NCBI GenBank assembly: GCA_963576785.1
Contig: OY756140.1
Location: 3,534,001 to 3,598,000 of the forward strand
From: Chlorophyllum brunneum
Lineage: Eukaryota; Basidiomycota; Agaricomycetes; Agaricales; Agaricaceae
Length of the DNA stretch: 64,000 bases
Direction: 5' to 3'
The translations under genes were made by a program, and so were the position numbers. Below the pieces are notes generated by a model. It had not been told where the DNA came from. It saw only the letters and a program-made list of their open reading frames with translations, and made no database searches. Shown here piece by piece: positions 46,222 through 59,399 of the stretch (position 1 is the stretch's first letter; every line of letters starts with the position of its first letter).

Positions 46222-48071
46222 TCAGGCATCCGAGGATCCCTCATCATTCAACTGGAAGAAGCGACATAGAATGTCCCCGGAAACCACCATCTGCGATCGA
46301 TGAGATGATAGCGACAACACTGAAACGCTGATTTTATCACTCACCCATACCGCAAGCAGTTTAATGACGTTCTCAGTTTGGGGGCTATCGAGGACAGTAA
46401 AGAAGCAATTGCGCTGCGTGTCATGGCCGATCCTATTCATCTCTGGGTTTTTGAGGACGCCGAAGAGCCACTGATCGCCATCAGTGAGAATGAACTTGAG
46501 GGTCGTGCATTGTTCGGGTCCACAGCTATGGCTGGGTGGCATTCAATTATCAGTGACCATGTAGTTTTGACTAGTGAGAGAAGCGACCTACATTGCAGCG
46601 CATTCACTGATGATTTGCTTGAGATATTTTATGAGTTTGGATTTATCAGGTCTTTCCGCTAATTCTTCTGTTTGTAATTAATCAAAAACAGAACATCCTG
46701 TTCTGAAGCAGCGTCACTCACTGTGACTCTGATGTTGTAATCTCTTCACCTCGAAAAGGACAATCTCGTAGGTCACACCACGAGTTATATCGCCGCCTAA
46801 CCTATCAATAACCGCTTGTAGTTCTGTGACAAGATCTTCGTATTTCGGTACCATAGAGTCTTTACCTGTGGAATGTCAGTGGTGGGTTACTGACTGTGTA
46901 AACCCCTTATGCACTTACAAATATCAGTAAGCATTTCTTGGCCTGCCTCCCCCGTCACAACTTCCCATCTTTCAGGGTGCCGATCTTGTCTTGTCTTCAG
47001 CGTTACAATAAACCCATCTGCTCGGCCCGACAGGAAATAACGATAGTCTTGATTTGCCACTTGAGCAATCACCTCAGCAGGTGATTCTTTTGAGGTGAAG
47101 GAGAACAGATTGAGCTCCGGGAAGTACCTGGAACACAGGTCTGGGTTTACAATTTGTAGAAGTAGATTGTATCCAGCGACTTTAATCACACCAACTTGTT
47201 CCGACTGTAAACAATGTGAACGTGTCAGTAATCGAACGCATGCATTAGATAGTAAGGAACTCTCACTGGCTGATGAAAAAATTGATGAAAACGCTCCATC
47301 AGCCGTTTAAAGACATCATATTCGACAGATGATGGGAGATTAAGATCTTTGGGTGGAAAGACATCTTCATTCAAGGCCAACCAGGCAAGCAGGCCTTCGA
47401 CACCACAAGGGTTGTGGATAATCAAGGCCTCTTTGTCTACCAGCTTCTCTCGGTGCGTAACTCGGGAGAAACTGAGGACCTGTGAAGAACGTTAGTATTA
47501 TTCGAACAAGTGGCATTAAGACCTGCCCGGATATGAAGATCTTTAAAAGACCCCGCTTTGACAAGCTCGAGGAAATCTAAAACTTTCGGATTTTCTCGGT
47601 CTATATAGATGCTGAGAGCGTCCAGGCAATAGGTACGATCGTCCTCTGTGTCGAAAGCGTTGGTCTTCGGTATATACTCGGAGATCGTCGACATCAGCTC
47701 TTTGAATTTATGGTCCTCGAGCTTTTGCTTAGCTGGACGCTTCGACCTGTTACTCCAAAACTCCCGAACGAGAGTAACGAGATTCGTTTGACCTGGAAAC
47801 GAGAAGCGTGTTTATCCAATATAGTCTGAAATATAACGGGACACTGACCTGACTCTAAGGAGCGCAGAACGGGGGGTTCCTTCTGAGGCTGCTGACAAGG
47901 GGCGGGGCCCGAAGGAGGGGAGGGTCCACTTTGTTCCGCGGATGGGGATGTACCGGGCGTAGACGAAGATTGCAACCTCGACATTGTGGGGTGGGGGGCT
48001 ACTGGGTTTCTTTCTGGCGTTCCCTCTCTCTTAAGCAGATGAGCATTGTGGTCAGCATGCATTGAGAGCAT
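46222..48071 (-). CDS. Second-family protein, copy 5: putative PD-(D/E)XK-like nuclease-fold protein
   Basis: Exons 48071-47849, 47792-47523, 47479-47267, 47204-46919, 46865-46722, 46667-46592, 46531-46345 and 46290-46222. Every splice site is canonical and every exon is open; only the exon 2/3 phase problem common to the family remains. Key motifs: SGRADGFIVTL, YEIVLFEVKRLQ, the helix before AAM, and LTDGDQWLFGVL. The C-terminus is MVVSGDILCRFFQLNDEGSS. Intron 7 (54 bases) is in frame with no stop, so exon 7 and exon 8 also form one continuous frame. Together with copy 3 it is the best candidate for a working gene of this family here. Confidence 0.65.
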
Positions 48072-48532
48072 TTCTAGGCTTGGATGTTTTACCACGTTGC
48101 TTTCCAGGCATTTGCCTGCAATCTTCCGATCGCGGCAATGTATTAAGCATATAAGGGCGTATATTGAGTCCCTGCAACCGTGCAGTATGCTTCTTCACTT
48201 ATCGGAGGTGCAGGTCGTGTTCTATAGGAGAGGACAAAATTAAATAACGAGTGGTGACCGAGTGAAGGAGACGAATTAGTGTGATCGGCACTTCCGACTG
48301 GCACAATAGTGATGTCAAACCGACGTCAAACTGCTTTTCAAGCGCTGTGGGCCAGGTGGTTTCAATGTTTTTTTTCGGACTGTCGGAGCGTAGATGCCTA
48401 CCAGCTTTAATAGATCTCTAGTCTTTGGGCATTTTTGCAAAAGCATCTCTATTCGATCTTCAGATTAGGATATCGAGATGTTTCAAAGGTGGATGAGAGG
48501 GCTTCGCAAGTATCTATCGATATCTCAGAGGA
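48072..48532. other. Spacer between second-family copy 5 and F-box copy 12
   Basis: Same type as 36768-37263, including gacgtcaaactgc near 48322 and gggccaggtggtttc. No gene. Confidence 0.4.
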
Positions 48533-50080
48533 CTACACTTGCAACAATACATACCCTCCATCCTTGCGTAAAACAAGCCGTCCGGACGCTGCATCCCAGG
48601 CCCTGGCACGGCTCACTTTCGGAAATGGAGTTACATGCACTTGAGAATCTACCAAATCCGTTTCTCCATCCACACTGTAAGTAATCACGTCCAGTGAGGA
48701 GTCGTCCCTCACCCGGGTCATGAGCGAAAGCTCTACAGTCCTGCACCGTACCGGAGGGTTTTCGACTCGAAAAGTTCTCGTGTTTGGCGGAACTCCAGTG
48801 TCGTGGGGTATTTGTATCACAATGACTCCATCTGGGCTCGCCGTAAGAACATGGGAGAAGCTGTCATTGACATAGACTCGTGACATATCCGCTATCAGAG
48901 CTGGTGACTGGAGAGGGATACGGAATGACTGTTCCAAAGCCAGGTCATCGGAGCCTATCGGTTTCAAGTTCAGGATGTCGAGCTGCGTCTTGGTGACCAC
49001 GGCGAGCCGATCATTTGGCAAGGGAAGAATCTGGGAATGTTAGTGAAAGATTGCAATGGCTGTGAATAAGCTCACCCTCGCCATCGAATCATATTCCCAA
49101 ACACATAGCCGAGGTGGGACGTCTGAGTACCGAAAAACATGTGCCTTGGTAATGCTAGAATCTCCCCTCCCATAAATACATCGTTCGATGACAAGTTCCC
49201 TCCCCAGCCGCAACTGAAACTTGGCGCAACGAGGAGTCCGTATGGTAATGACTTCTTCCGCGACCCATACAGCACTAGGGCCACGGCCTTTCAACTCGAG
49301 CTGGTAGATACATATCCGACTCGAATCTTACGGTGGGTGGTTGGTCAAACGGAAGACTACAGCACGCTCAAACTTACCAAGGTTATGAGCTGTCCCGATA
49401 TTATGAAGTGCGATACGCAAAGACAGGAATGGCTTTGTGTGATCAATCCAAATAGCAGATGCGGCCAGTGGGTCCGTTGGTTGGCCATTGTTGTTATAAC
49501 GCCTTGCGTCAAAGAGAACCTGCCGTGGAAACCCGGGCGTGTCCAAATCAAGCATGTAGGCGTAACCCCTGACATTGTCGAGTAGCCATCGACCATTTGG
49601 AAGAAGGTGAATGTCACCATGAGATTCGAAATCGAACTTGAGAGCCTGCCATTGAAACCTGGCTGGGTCCAATTCGCGCATTCGTTGGCGAGTCTGAAGA
49701 CGCTTCATGACCTCGCGCTCCAGTTCCTCAGCAGTGTAAGCCTCCATCGGCTGTTCGAGTAGTGGAGTTCCGGATGATAGCGACAGCTCCAGCACTTTTG
49801 ACTGCCATAGCAGAGGTGATTTCGTCATTGCGTACATTCTCCTGCATGTCTAAAAGTATAACTTGGTTTAGACGAGGCCACAAATATTAAGGAGCTTACT
49901 TACAAACCGGATTGCCAGTAAATCTGTCGGATCCAGATGGTACAATACTTCAAACAAAATGTCATCTGGAAGAGACGGAAGGGGTTCTTGCGAGACAAGG
50001 CATTTGAGCCACGATATTCGCCGTAATAGTGAGAAAATGTAGACGGCGGCAGGAAAGAAAATTGAAGACAATGACAACAT
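48533..50080 (-). CDS. F-box protein, copy 12 (open)
   Basis: Exons 49904-50080, 49378-49849, 49076-49326 and 48533-49030 give 465 aa. Start MLSLSSIFFPAAVYIFSLL; F-box LPSLPDDILFEVLYHLDPTD. The final residue is Val rather than the Met of all sisters (LLQV and TAG). Intron 2 is 51 bases and in frame. It is the unit 2 counterpart of copy 6. Upstream, on the opposite strand, is a carboxypeptidase relic. Confidence 0.86.
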
Positions 50081-50747
50081 CACCAGTGGTAGCAGCGCTA
50101 AATGATTTCCCAAGTTGAAGACCATATCCCGTGACCAATGCTCCATATGGGCTTCCCCCTCCCTGATGAGGTAAATGCTGCATCAGCAGTCCACATACAA
50201 CTACTTGAACGTAGTCCTAATTTGTCGTGTATCCTCAGGAAATTTTCACTTTCTCCTATCTTCTAGATCAGAAATAATCAAAAATCTGTGGTCCTACGCG
50301 AGGACGACCACGAGGCTGGGGTAAGGGCTGTTCAGATCTTGATATGCTTTTGGACCAACTGAGTTGAATGCTGGTAGGTAGGCCACTCGATGACGCACTT
50401 GAGTGCCTGGAAGACGCTGTACAAAACGGCTCCAGGTGGTGCTGTTGATGTATCGCGACCTCAACGCGTGCTTTTCAAAACCCCGACATGGAGATGTGGG
50501 AGATTTGAGTGCCTTGGGCGGCATGTCCCCACGAGTCCAGTGTCTTCTCGCCAATTGCATTTATTCTCATGCAGGGATCGGTTTTTCGCTTCTATTCTCA
50601 TAGTTTCTTACTGCCACTGTATCTGCACCGATTAATTCATACGCAACCCAGCTTACAACTTAGCCATCCTAAGGTGTCTATAGTGATGGCTCTTTGTTCC
50701 TTTAGAGTATTACCAGCCACAGGCTATATTATCGATAACTCAGAGGA
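50081..50747. other. Spacer with carboxypeptidase 5' relic (+)
   Basis: About 50605-50715 aligns with the first exon, first intron and start of the second exon of the pseudogene at 14.84-15.05 kb (ttcttactgccactgtatct; cgattaattcatacgcaaccc; aaggtgtctatagtgatgg and ctctttgttcc). The protein-coding part after the signal region is deleted. Confidence 0.55.
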
Positions 50748-52293
50748 CTACATTTGCAATAATACATACCCTCCGTCCTTGTACAGAATAAGCCGTCCAG
50801 ACGCTTCATCCCAGGCGCTAGCATCGCTCACTTTCGGAAATGAGGTAACGTGCACTTGAGAATCTACCAAATCCGTTTCTCCGTCCACACTGTAAGTAAT
50901 CACATCCAGTGAGCCGTCGTCCCTCACCCGGGTCATGGTCGAAAGTTCTACGGCCCTGGATCGTACTGGAAAGTATTTAAATCGAAAAGTCCTCGTGTTT
51001 GGTGGAATTCCAGTGTCGTGGGGTATTTGTATCGCAATGACTCCATCTGGGCTCGCCGTAAGAACATGGGAGAAGTGGTCGTTGGTGTACACTCGAGACA
51101 TATCTGCTATAAAGGCCGGCGATTGGAGAGGGATACGGAATGTCTCTTCCAAAATCAGGCCATCGGACCCTATTGGTTTCACGTTCAGGATGTCGAGCTG
51201 CGTCTTGGTGACCACGGCGAGCCGATCATTTGGCAAGGGGAGAATCTGGGAATGTTAGTGAAAAATTGCAAGGGCTGTGAATAAGCTCACCCTCGCCATC
51301 GCATCATATTCCCAAACGCATAGCCGAGGCGGGACGTCTGAGTACCGAAAAACATGTGCCTTCGTAACGCTAGAAGCTCCTCTCCCATAAATACATCTTT
51401 CAACGACAAGTTCCTTCCCTAGCCACAACTGGAATTTGGCGCAACCGGGAGTCTGTATAGTAACGACTTCTTCCGCGACCCATGCGGCACTAGGGCCACG
51501 GCCTTTCAACTCGAGCTGGTAGATACATATCCGACTCGAATCTTACGGTAGGTCATTGATCAACCGGAAGACTACAGGAATGATCAAACTTACCAAGGTT
51601 GTGAGCTGTCCCGATATTATGAAGTGCGATCCGCAAAGAAAGAAAAGGTTTTGTGTGGTCAACCCAGATCGCTGACGCGGCCAGCGGGTCCGTTGGTTGG
51701 CCATTGTTCTTATAACGCCTGGCGTCAAAGAGAACCTGCCGTGGAAACCCGGGCGTGTCCAAATCAAGCATGTAGGCGTAACCTCTGACATTGTCGAGTA
51801 GCCACCGACCATTTGGAAGAAGGTGAATGTCACCATGAGACTCGAAATCGAACTTGAGAGCCTGCCACTGAAACCTGGCTGGATCCAATTCGTGCATTCG
51901 TTGGCGAGTGTGAAGACGCTTCATGACCTCGTGCCTCAGCTCCTCAGTAGTATAGGCCTCCATCGGCTGTTCGAGCAGTGGTGTTCCAGAAGATAAAGAC
52001 ATTTCCAGAATTTTTGATTGCCATAGTAGAGGTGACTTTGTTATTGCATACATTCGTCGACACGTCTAAAAGTACAGCAAGGTTTAGCAGAGGCCACAAA
52101 TGTTAAGCGGCTTCCTTACAAACCGGACTGCGAGTAAATCTCTCGAATCCAAACGGTGCAATACTTCAAATAAGATGTCATCTGGAAGAGACAGAAGAGG
52201 TTCTTGCGAGAAAAGGTATTTGAGCCACGATATCCGTCGCAATAGTGAGAAAACATAGAATGTTGGGAGGAAATTTGAGGACAATATCAACAT
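50748..52293 (-). CDS. F-box protein, copy 13 (open)
   Basis: Exons 52120-52293, 51594-52065, 51291-51541 and 50748-51245 give 464 aa. N-terminus MLILSSNFLPTFYVFSLL; F-box LLSLPDDILFEVLHRLDSRD; exon 2 starts CRRMYAITKSPLLWQ. It is the intact counterpart of the broken copy 7; exons 1 and 2 are nearly identical to that copy, and exons 3 and 4 differ more. Confidence 0.86.
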
Positions 52294-52309
52294 CACGAAC
52301 TAGGCGCCA

Positions 52310-52810
52310 TGATTTGCGAAGTCAGAAGGCCATGCATGTCCCGTGACCAAAATGGGTTTTCTATTCACGAAGCGCGTGAGCCAACATGGCCGAAGCCCAA
52401 CTTGAGAGTAGTTTTAATTTTGTATATATCCTCAGGACTCTCTCACAAACGCTTTCTCCCATTTTCTCTCCATCAAGTTCAAGTAACAGACACCCTTTAG
52501 GCCCGTCAGCACACGGAATCGCAGCGAGACCCGTCCCAGATCGCTCAACGTACTCTCCATGCATGTCCGACGTGTGTCACCTGGGCCAGACCTCAGCGAG
52601 CGAACATGAGATGTCAAATTCTGCCAACTCCGATAGTTGAGTCGTTCGCCACCTGCACGACCCAACGCGCTAGGGGACATGTTCCATGGAAAATGCAGTA
52701 TCCTGAGGTTTTGAAAGCACCGTGCAGTGGCATGCATAGAGATAGAACCCCGATACCCTAGCACCTGTATACAGATCGAATTTATCACGCAGGGAGCGAC
52801 TAGATTTCAT
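52310..52810 (-). pseudogene. LRR-like gene relic
   Basis: Counterpart of 34130-34640 with a few base differences. One - strand frame is open from about 52788 to 52432, longer than in unit 1, because single-base differences remove a stop; it is still without start or domain. Position between F-box 5' end and second-family 3' end as elsewhere. Confidence 0.4.
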
Positions 52811-53079
52811 CATCCCGCCAGTTCTTCAGATCTTCCTACTGTGTCACCCTGCTTTCCCAAATATACATGCTTCCGACGTGATAATAGGAGTATATGATTC
52901 AGTGGCAAAAATATTTTCCTAGTATAACATGGGCACAAGGATCAAGGAAATATAATATGTGCGCTAGAAAAACATAGTATTAACTGAGAAGCAACACACT
53001 GCGTCAAATGTTGCACATTGCAGCCTCCGTGCCTCCCCATAGCTATCCGGTTGTTGGAACCTCTCCACCAGCAGATCAT

Positions 53080-54938
53080 TCAAGCATCCGAGGACACCCC
53101 GTCACCCGACTCGAAGAGGTCACATAAGACGTCCCCAGAGACAATCATCTGCGAGTACAAATGAGATGACCACGACACACCGAAAGGTCAGTGTTGACAC
53201 TCACCCACACCGCAAGCAGTTTAATAACACTCTCAATTTGGGTGAGGTGTTCGACTTCGCCATTAAGGATAGTAAAGAAGCAATTGCGTTGAGTGTCATG
53301 GCCCATCATATTCTGCTCTGGGTTTCTGAGCACGCCAAAGAGCCAGTGGTCGCCATCAGTGAGGATGAACTTGAGGACCTTGCATCCATCCGGCCCATAA
53401 CTGTTGCTGAGTGTGGTTTATAAATCACAAAGTCGTTAGTACGCATCTGTTGTATGACTAGCGAAGGAAGCCACCTACATCGCAGCGCATTCACTGATAA
53501 TTTGCTTGAGATGTATTATGAGTTTCGACCTGTCAGGGCTTTCTGATTCCTCTGGTGGCACCAATCAGGGACAAGATCGTCGTCTCTTGTAATGTCACTC
53601 ACTGCGAAGCTGTAACCTCTTCACCTCAAAAAGGACAATCTCATATGTGACATTGCAGGTCAGATGATTGCCCATGTGATCGACCACCGTTCCCAGTTCA
53701 GTGACAAGATCTTCGTACTTCGGTACCATAGAGTTTTCGCCTGTGCGACGTTAGTGGGCTGCAAGCTAAGTTAACCTCTGCACTAACACATCGCAGTCAG
53801 CATTCGTTTACCCTCCTTGCCTCTCACAACTTCCCATCTCTTGGGCTCCAGCTCTCGCCTTGCCTTCAGAGTGACGATAAATCCATCTGCTCGGCCCGAC
53901 AGGAAATAACGATAGTTTTGGTTTGCCACTTGGGCGATCACCTCAGCAGGTGATTCCTTGGAGGTGAAAGAGAACAGATTAAGCTCCGGGAAATACCTGG
54001 AGCACAGTTCCGGGTTTACGATTTGTAGAAGTAAATTGTATGCAGCGGCTTTAATCACACCAATCTGCTCCGACTGCCAGCATCGTGAACGTGTCAGTAA
54101 TCGAATATATGCATTAGACGGTAAGGCACTCACTGGTTGATGAAAGAATTCGCGAAAATGCTTCATCAGTCGTTCAAACACGTCGTATTCGACGGATGAT
54201 GGGAAATTAAGATCTTTGGGTGGAAAGACATCTTTGTTCAAGGCCAATCGGGCAAGCAGGCCTTCGGCACCACAAGGGTTGTGGATAATCAAGGCCTCCT
54301 TGTCGACCAGCTTCTCTCGGTGCGTAATTCTGGAGAAGCTGAGGACCTGTGAAGAACGTTAGTACTATTCGAACAAGGGGTGTTAAGACCCGCCCGGATA
54401 TGAAGATCTTTGAAGGACCCCGCTTCGACAAGCTCGAGGAACTCTAAAACTTTCGGGTTTTCTCGGTCTATATAGATGCTGAGAGCGTCCAGGCAATAGG
54501 TACGATCGTCCTCCGTGTCGAAAGAGTTGGTCTTCGGTATATGCTCAGAGATCGTCGCCATCAGCTCTTTGAATTTATGGTCCTCGAGCTTTTTCTTAGC
54601 CGAATCTTTCGACCTGTTACTCCAAAACTCCCGAACGAGAGTAACGAGATTCCTTTCACCCGGAAAAGAGGAATGAGTTTATCCAATACAGTCTGAAATA
54701 CAACAAGACACTGACCTGACTCCAAGTGCAGAACGGGGGGTTCCTTCTGAGGCTGCTGACAAGGGGCGGGGCCAGAAGGAGGGGAGGGTCCACTTTGTTC
54801 TGCGGATGGGGATGTATCGGGCGTAGATGAAGATTGCAACTTCGACATTGGGGGGTGCGGGGTGGATACTGAGTTTCTTTCTGGCGTTCCCTCCCTCTTA
54901 AGCAGATGGATATTGTGGTCAGCATGCGTTGAATGCAT
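53080..54938 (-). CDS. Second-family (putative PD-(D/E)XK-like) copy 6, intron 1 acceptor damaged
   Basis: Exons 54938-54716, 54659-54390, 54346-54134, 54073-53788, 53740-53603, 53551-53479, 53406-53205 and 53148-53080. It shares with copy 4 the GG in place of AG at the intron 1 acceptor, so that change is older than the 18171-offset duplication. Unlike copy 4, exon 7 keeps the usual Trp (LLAVW). All nuclease-like motifs are present. Whether it is expressed as a full-length protein depends on an alternative acceptor. Confidence 0.55.
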
Positions 54939-55434
54939 TTCTAGGCTTTGGATATCTATCCACGTTGCTTTCCAGGCATTTGCCTGCCATCTTCCGATTG
55001 CGGTAATGTACTAAGCATATAAGGGCATATATTGCGTCTCTGCAACCGTGCAGTATGCGTCTTTGCTTATCGGAGGTGCAGTTTCCAGGAGGTTGTGTTC
55101 TATGGGTGAGGACAAAATAAAATAACCCAGAGTGGTGACCGAGTGAAGGAGCGAAATTAGTGTGATCGACACTTCCGAGTGGTACAATATTGATATCAAA
55201 CTGACGTCAAACTGCCTTTCAAGCGCTGTGGGCCAGGTGGTTTCCATGTTCTTTTCGGACTGTCAGAACCTAGATGCCTAAACCAGCTTTAATAAATCTC
55301 TGGTCTGGGGCCATTTTTGCAAAAGCATTTCTATTCAATTTTCAGATTCGGAGATCGAGATGTTTCAATAGTGGATGAGATATGGAAATGAGGCGAGGGC
55401 TTCGCAATAGACTATCTATCGATAGCTCAAATAA
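54939..55434. other. Spacer between second-family copy 6 and F-box copy 14
   Basis: Practically the same as 36768-37263. No gene. Confidence 0.4.
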
Positions 55435-56988
55435 TTACATTTGCAACAATACATACTCTCCATCCTTGCGAAAAATAAGCCGTCCGGACGCTTCGTCCCA
55501 GGCACTCGCATGGCTCACTTTCGGAAATGAGGTTACATGCACTTGAGAATCTACCAAATCCGTTTCCCCGTCCACACTGTAAGTAATCACATCCAGTGAG
55601 CCGTCGTCCCTAACCCGGGTCATGGTCAAAAGCTCTACAGTCCTGCACCGTACCGGAAAGTATTCAATTCGAAAAGTCCTCACGTTTGGCTGAATTCCAG
55701 TGTCGTGAGGTATTTGTATCGCAATGACACCATCCGAGCTCGCCGTAAGAACACAGGAGAAGTAATTGCTGGTGTACACTCGTGATGTATCCCTTATCAG
55801 AGCCGACGACTGAAGAAGGATACGGAATGACTGTTCCAAAATCAGGCCATCGGACCCTATTGGTTTCAAGTTCAGGATGTTGACATCCTTCCCTGTGATC
55901 ACGACGAGCCGATTATTTGGTAAAGGAAGAATCTGGGAAGTTGAGTGAAAATTTGCAAGACTTATGAACAGGCTCACCCTCGCTAGTGAGTCATATTCCC
56001 ATATGCATGCCCGAGGTGGGATGTCCGAGTACCGATAAACATGGGCCTTAACAACTCTAGAACTTCCCCTCCCATAAATACATCGCTCGACGACAAATTC
56101 CTCTCCTAGTTGCAAATGAAACTTGGCGCAAGGCCCAGGTGTCTGTAAAGTAATGATTTCTTCCGCGACCCATACAGCGTCAGGGCCACCGCCTCTCAAC
56201 TCGAGTTGATAAATACATATCCGACTCGAAGCTTCCGGTAGGTCATTAGTCGACCCAAAACTATAGGAATGCTGGAACTCACCAAGGGTATGAGCTGTGA
56301 TCATATTATGAAGCGCGATTCGCAAAAACAGGAATGGTTTTGTGTGATCAATCCAGACAGCAGATGCGGTCAGCGGGTCCCTTGGTTGGCCATTATTGTC
56401 GCAACGCCTTTCGTCAAAAAGAACCTGCCGTGGAAACCCAGGCGTCTCCAAATCAAGCATGTAGACCCGGCCGTCGACATTGTCGAGTAGCCATCGACCA
56501 TTTGGAAGAAGGTGAATGTCACCGTGAGATTCGAAATCGAGCTTGAGAGCCTGCCATTGAAACCCGGCCCGATTCAATTCGCGCATTCTTTGTCGGCTCT
56601 GGAGGCGCTTCATGACTTTGCGCTCCAGCTCCTCAGTAGTGTAGGCCTCCATCGGCTGTTCAACTAGTGGTGTTCCGGAAGATAATGACAGTTCCAGCAC
56701 TTTTGACTGCCATAGCAGAGGCGATTTTGTCATTGCGTACATTCGTCGACATGTCTAAAAACATGTGAGGGTTTGACCGGAGTCACAAACAATAAGAAGC
56801 AGTTTACTCACAAACCGGACTGCCAGTAGTTCTCTCGGATTTAAGCAGTACAACACTTCAAAGAAAATATCGTCTGGAAGAGATGGCAGGCGTTCTTGCG
56901 AGACAAGACATTTAAGCCAGTATATTCGACGCAATAGTGAAAAACCGTAGAGGGCTGCGGGAAAGAAGATTGAGGACAATGTCAACAT
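55435..56988 (-). CDS. F-box protein, copy 14 (open, same protein as copy 8)
   Basis: Exons 56812-56988, 56283-56754, 55978-56231 and 55435-55932 give 466 aa. The translated frame covering exons 2-4 is the same as in copy 8 over its full 435 codons, including the in-frame introns. Identity extends into the introns, so the cause is recent duplication or conversion rather than selection on the protein. Confidence 0.9.
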
Positions 56989-57899
56989 CGCAAACGGGCG
57001 CTCAATCATGTACGAAGTCGAGGGTCATGTCCCGTGACTAAAGTGACTTTTCTCCACCATGGGGTAAACTCAGAATCTTTATTCTTCACCAGAGCATGGG
57101 CAGTCAATACATGAGACTGGTCTAAATTTATCGTATATCCTCGAGATTCTTTCGCTTTTCCCCATGTTCTACCAGTTTCAAATCGGAGACGATGAAACCG
57201 ATTGCAGTGACACTACACGAGGATGGCCATGAGGCTAAGGTGATGGTTGTTCAGGTCTTCATATGTTTTTAGGCCAACTGAAGTGAGCATTGGCACATAC
57301 ACTCAATGACGCAGGAGAACCGTATCAGTGCCCGAAAAAAACACTACGAAAAGGGTCCAAGTGATGCTGGTGATGCGTCGTGTCCATGGCCTCGACGCGT
57401 GTTTGCCAGTGCATCGACACGGAAGTAATGAAAACTTGAGTGCTTTGAGCGGCGTGTCTCCATGAGCCCAGTGTCTTTGTGAAAAATCTCGACAACAGGC
57501 GACCTTTATGTTCGCTTCAACTAAGCGAAGTGATGGGATTGGGTATGATGAGCGTTGAAGTTATCCTCATACGTCATGCGGGGATTGGCGCTCAAGTTTT
57601 CGCCTCCATCCTCATCGTTTCCCGTGTCCACAATGAGTACTGTCCCAATTGATTCACACGCGACTCGGCTTATTATTGATTCAGTGGGCTGTCAGATGCC
57701 TACCAGTTTTATCGAGGCACTCAACGCATTTTGTTTGCAAACGCATTCCTGTTGTCAACCCTCAGATTTGGAGACGTTTCAAAGGTCGATGAGATCAGAG
57801 TGATCGTGATAGGAGGCGTCGCTGGTTGCGCCGATGTCAACCAGCATGCTGAAATGAGGACTTCGAAATGGTAGTGTCTATGTATCGTTAGCCGGAGGG
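56989..57899. other. Spacer with short carboxypeptidase relic
   Basis: Up to about 57500 it follows the unit 1 spacer (38818-39735). Towards 57899 it becomes closer to the spacer before copy 4 (for example the run atgtatcgttagccggaggg is shared with 20656-20680 but not with unit 1). This marks a recombination or conversion boundary. Confidence 0.5.
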
Positions 57900-59358
57900 T
57901 TACATTTGCAACAGCACATAGCCTCCATCCTTGCGCAAAATAAGCCGTCCAGACACTTCATCCCACGCCCTGGCATGGCTCACTGTAGGGAATACCGCTA
58001 CATGGACTTGAGAATCCACCAAATCCGTTTCTCCGTCCACACTGTAGGTAATAACATCTAGCGAGGAGTCGTCCCTGAGCCTGGTCATGAGCGCATTGAC
58101 ACCATCTGGGCTCGCCGTAATAACACAGGAGAAGCGGTCATTGACATAGACTCGTGATATATCCGATATCAGAGCGGGTGAGTGAAGAAGGATACGGAAC
58201 GACTGTTCTAAAGCTAGGTCATCGGACCCTATTGATTTCAAGTTCAGGATGTTGACATCCTTCCCCGTGATCACGACGAGCCGATCATTTGACAAGGGAA
58301 GAATCTGGGAAAGTTTAGCAAAAACTTTCACTAGTGGTGGATAGGCTCACCCTCGCCGGTAGACCATATTCCCATATGCATAGCCGAGGTTGGATGTCCG
58401 AGTACCGAAAAACATGCACCTTGAAAACTTTAGAACTTCCCCTCCCATAAATACATCGCTCGAGGACAATTTGCTCCCCTAGCTGCAACAGAAACTTAGA
58501 AGAGGGCCCGGGAGCCTGTAAAGTAACAATTTCTTTCGCGACCCATGTAGCGTCAGGACCACGGCCCATCAATTCGAGCTGATAGATACATATCCGACTC
58601 GAATCTTACGGTGGGTCATTAGTCGACCCGGAAATTATAGAAATGCTCAAGCTCACCGAGGTCATCTGCTGTTGCATTGTTATGAAGTGCGCTTCGCAAA
58701 GAAAGAAAGGGCTTTGTGTGATCAATTCAAATAGCAGATGCGGTCAGCGGGTCTATCAGCTCGCCATTATACTTGTAACGCCTTTCATCAAAAAGGACTT
58801 GTCGTGGAGACCCAGGTGTGTCCAAATCAAGCGCGTAGACATAGCCCTTGTTATTGTCGAGTAGCCATCGACCATTTGGAAGAAGGTGGAAGTCGCCCCG
58901 GGACCAGAAATCAGGTTTGACTACACACCACTGAAATCTGGCGGGATCCAATTCGCGCATTCATTGGCGAATCTGGAGACGCTTGATGACCTCGCATTCC
59001 AGCTCCTCAGACGTGTAGGCCTCCATCGGCTGTTCGAGCAGGGGTGTTCCAGAAGACGATGGCAGCTCCAGAACTTTTGATTCCCACAGCAGGGGTGATT
59101 TCGTTATTGTGTACATTCATCGGCATGTCTAAAGGCACGGGATATTTTAGCTGGGGCCACGAATGTTGAGAAGCAGCTTACAGGCCGGACTGCCAGTAAA
59201 TCGCTCGGATCCAAGTGGCATAATACTTCAAATAGAATCTCCTCCGGAAGAGATGATAGAGGTTCTTGCAAGACAACACATTTAAGCCAGGATATTCGTC
59301 GCAATAATGAGAAAACGTAGAGGGCTGGCAGGAGAAGAATCGAGGACAGTGTCAACAT
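57900..59358 (-). pseudogene. F-box gene copy 15, broken and chimeric
   Basis: Exons 59182-59358, 58657-59128, 58351-58604 and 57900-58304. Exon 2 has the TGA (58961-58963) shared with copy 9. Exon 4 has a 93-base in-frame deletion that joins SPDGVNA to LMTRLRDD. Exons 1 and 2 match copy 9 closely, while exon 4 and its 3' flank match copy 4 (20680-22233). The gene is therefore a mosaic of two subtypes. Confidence 0.88.
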
Positions 59359-59399
59359 ACAAACTGAGCGCTCTGAAGCCGAACAGTCGTATCCCGTGA

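Larger units (their letters stand above)
51671..57761. repeat. Near-identical block, copy in unit 2
   Basis: Partner of 33500-39590 at a constant offset of 18171 bases. The second-family gene and the F-box gene inside have the same exon coordinates after subtracting the offset, and the F-box proteins are the same. Confidence 0.9.
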
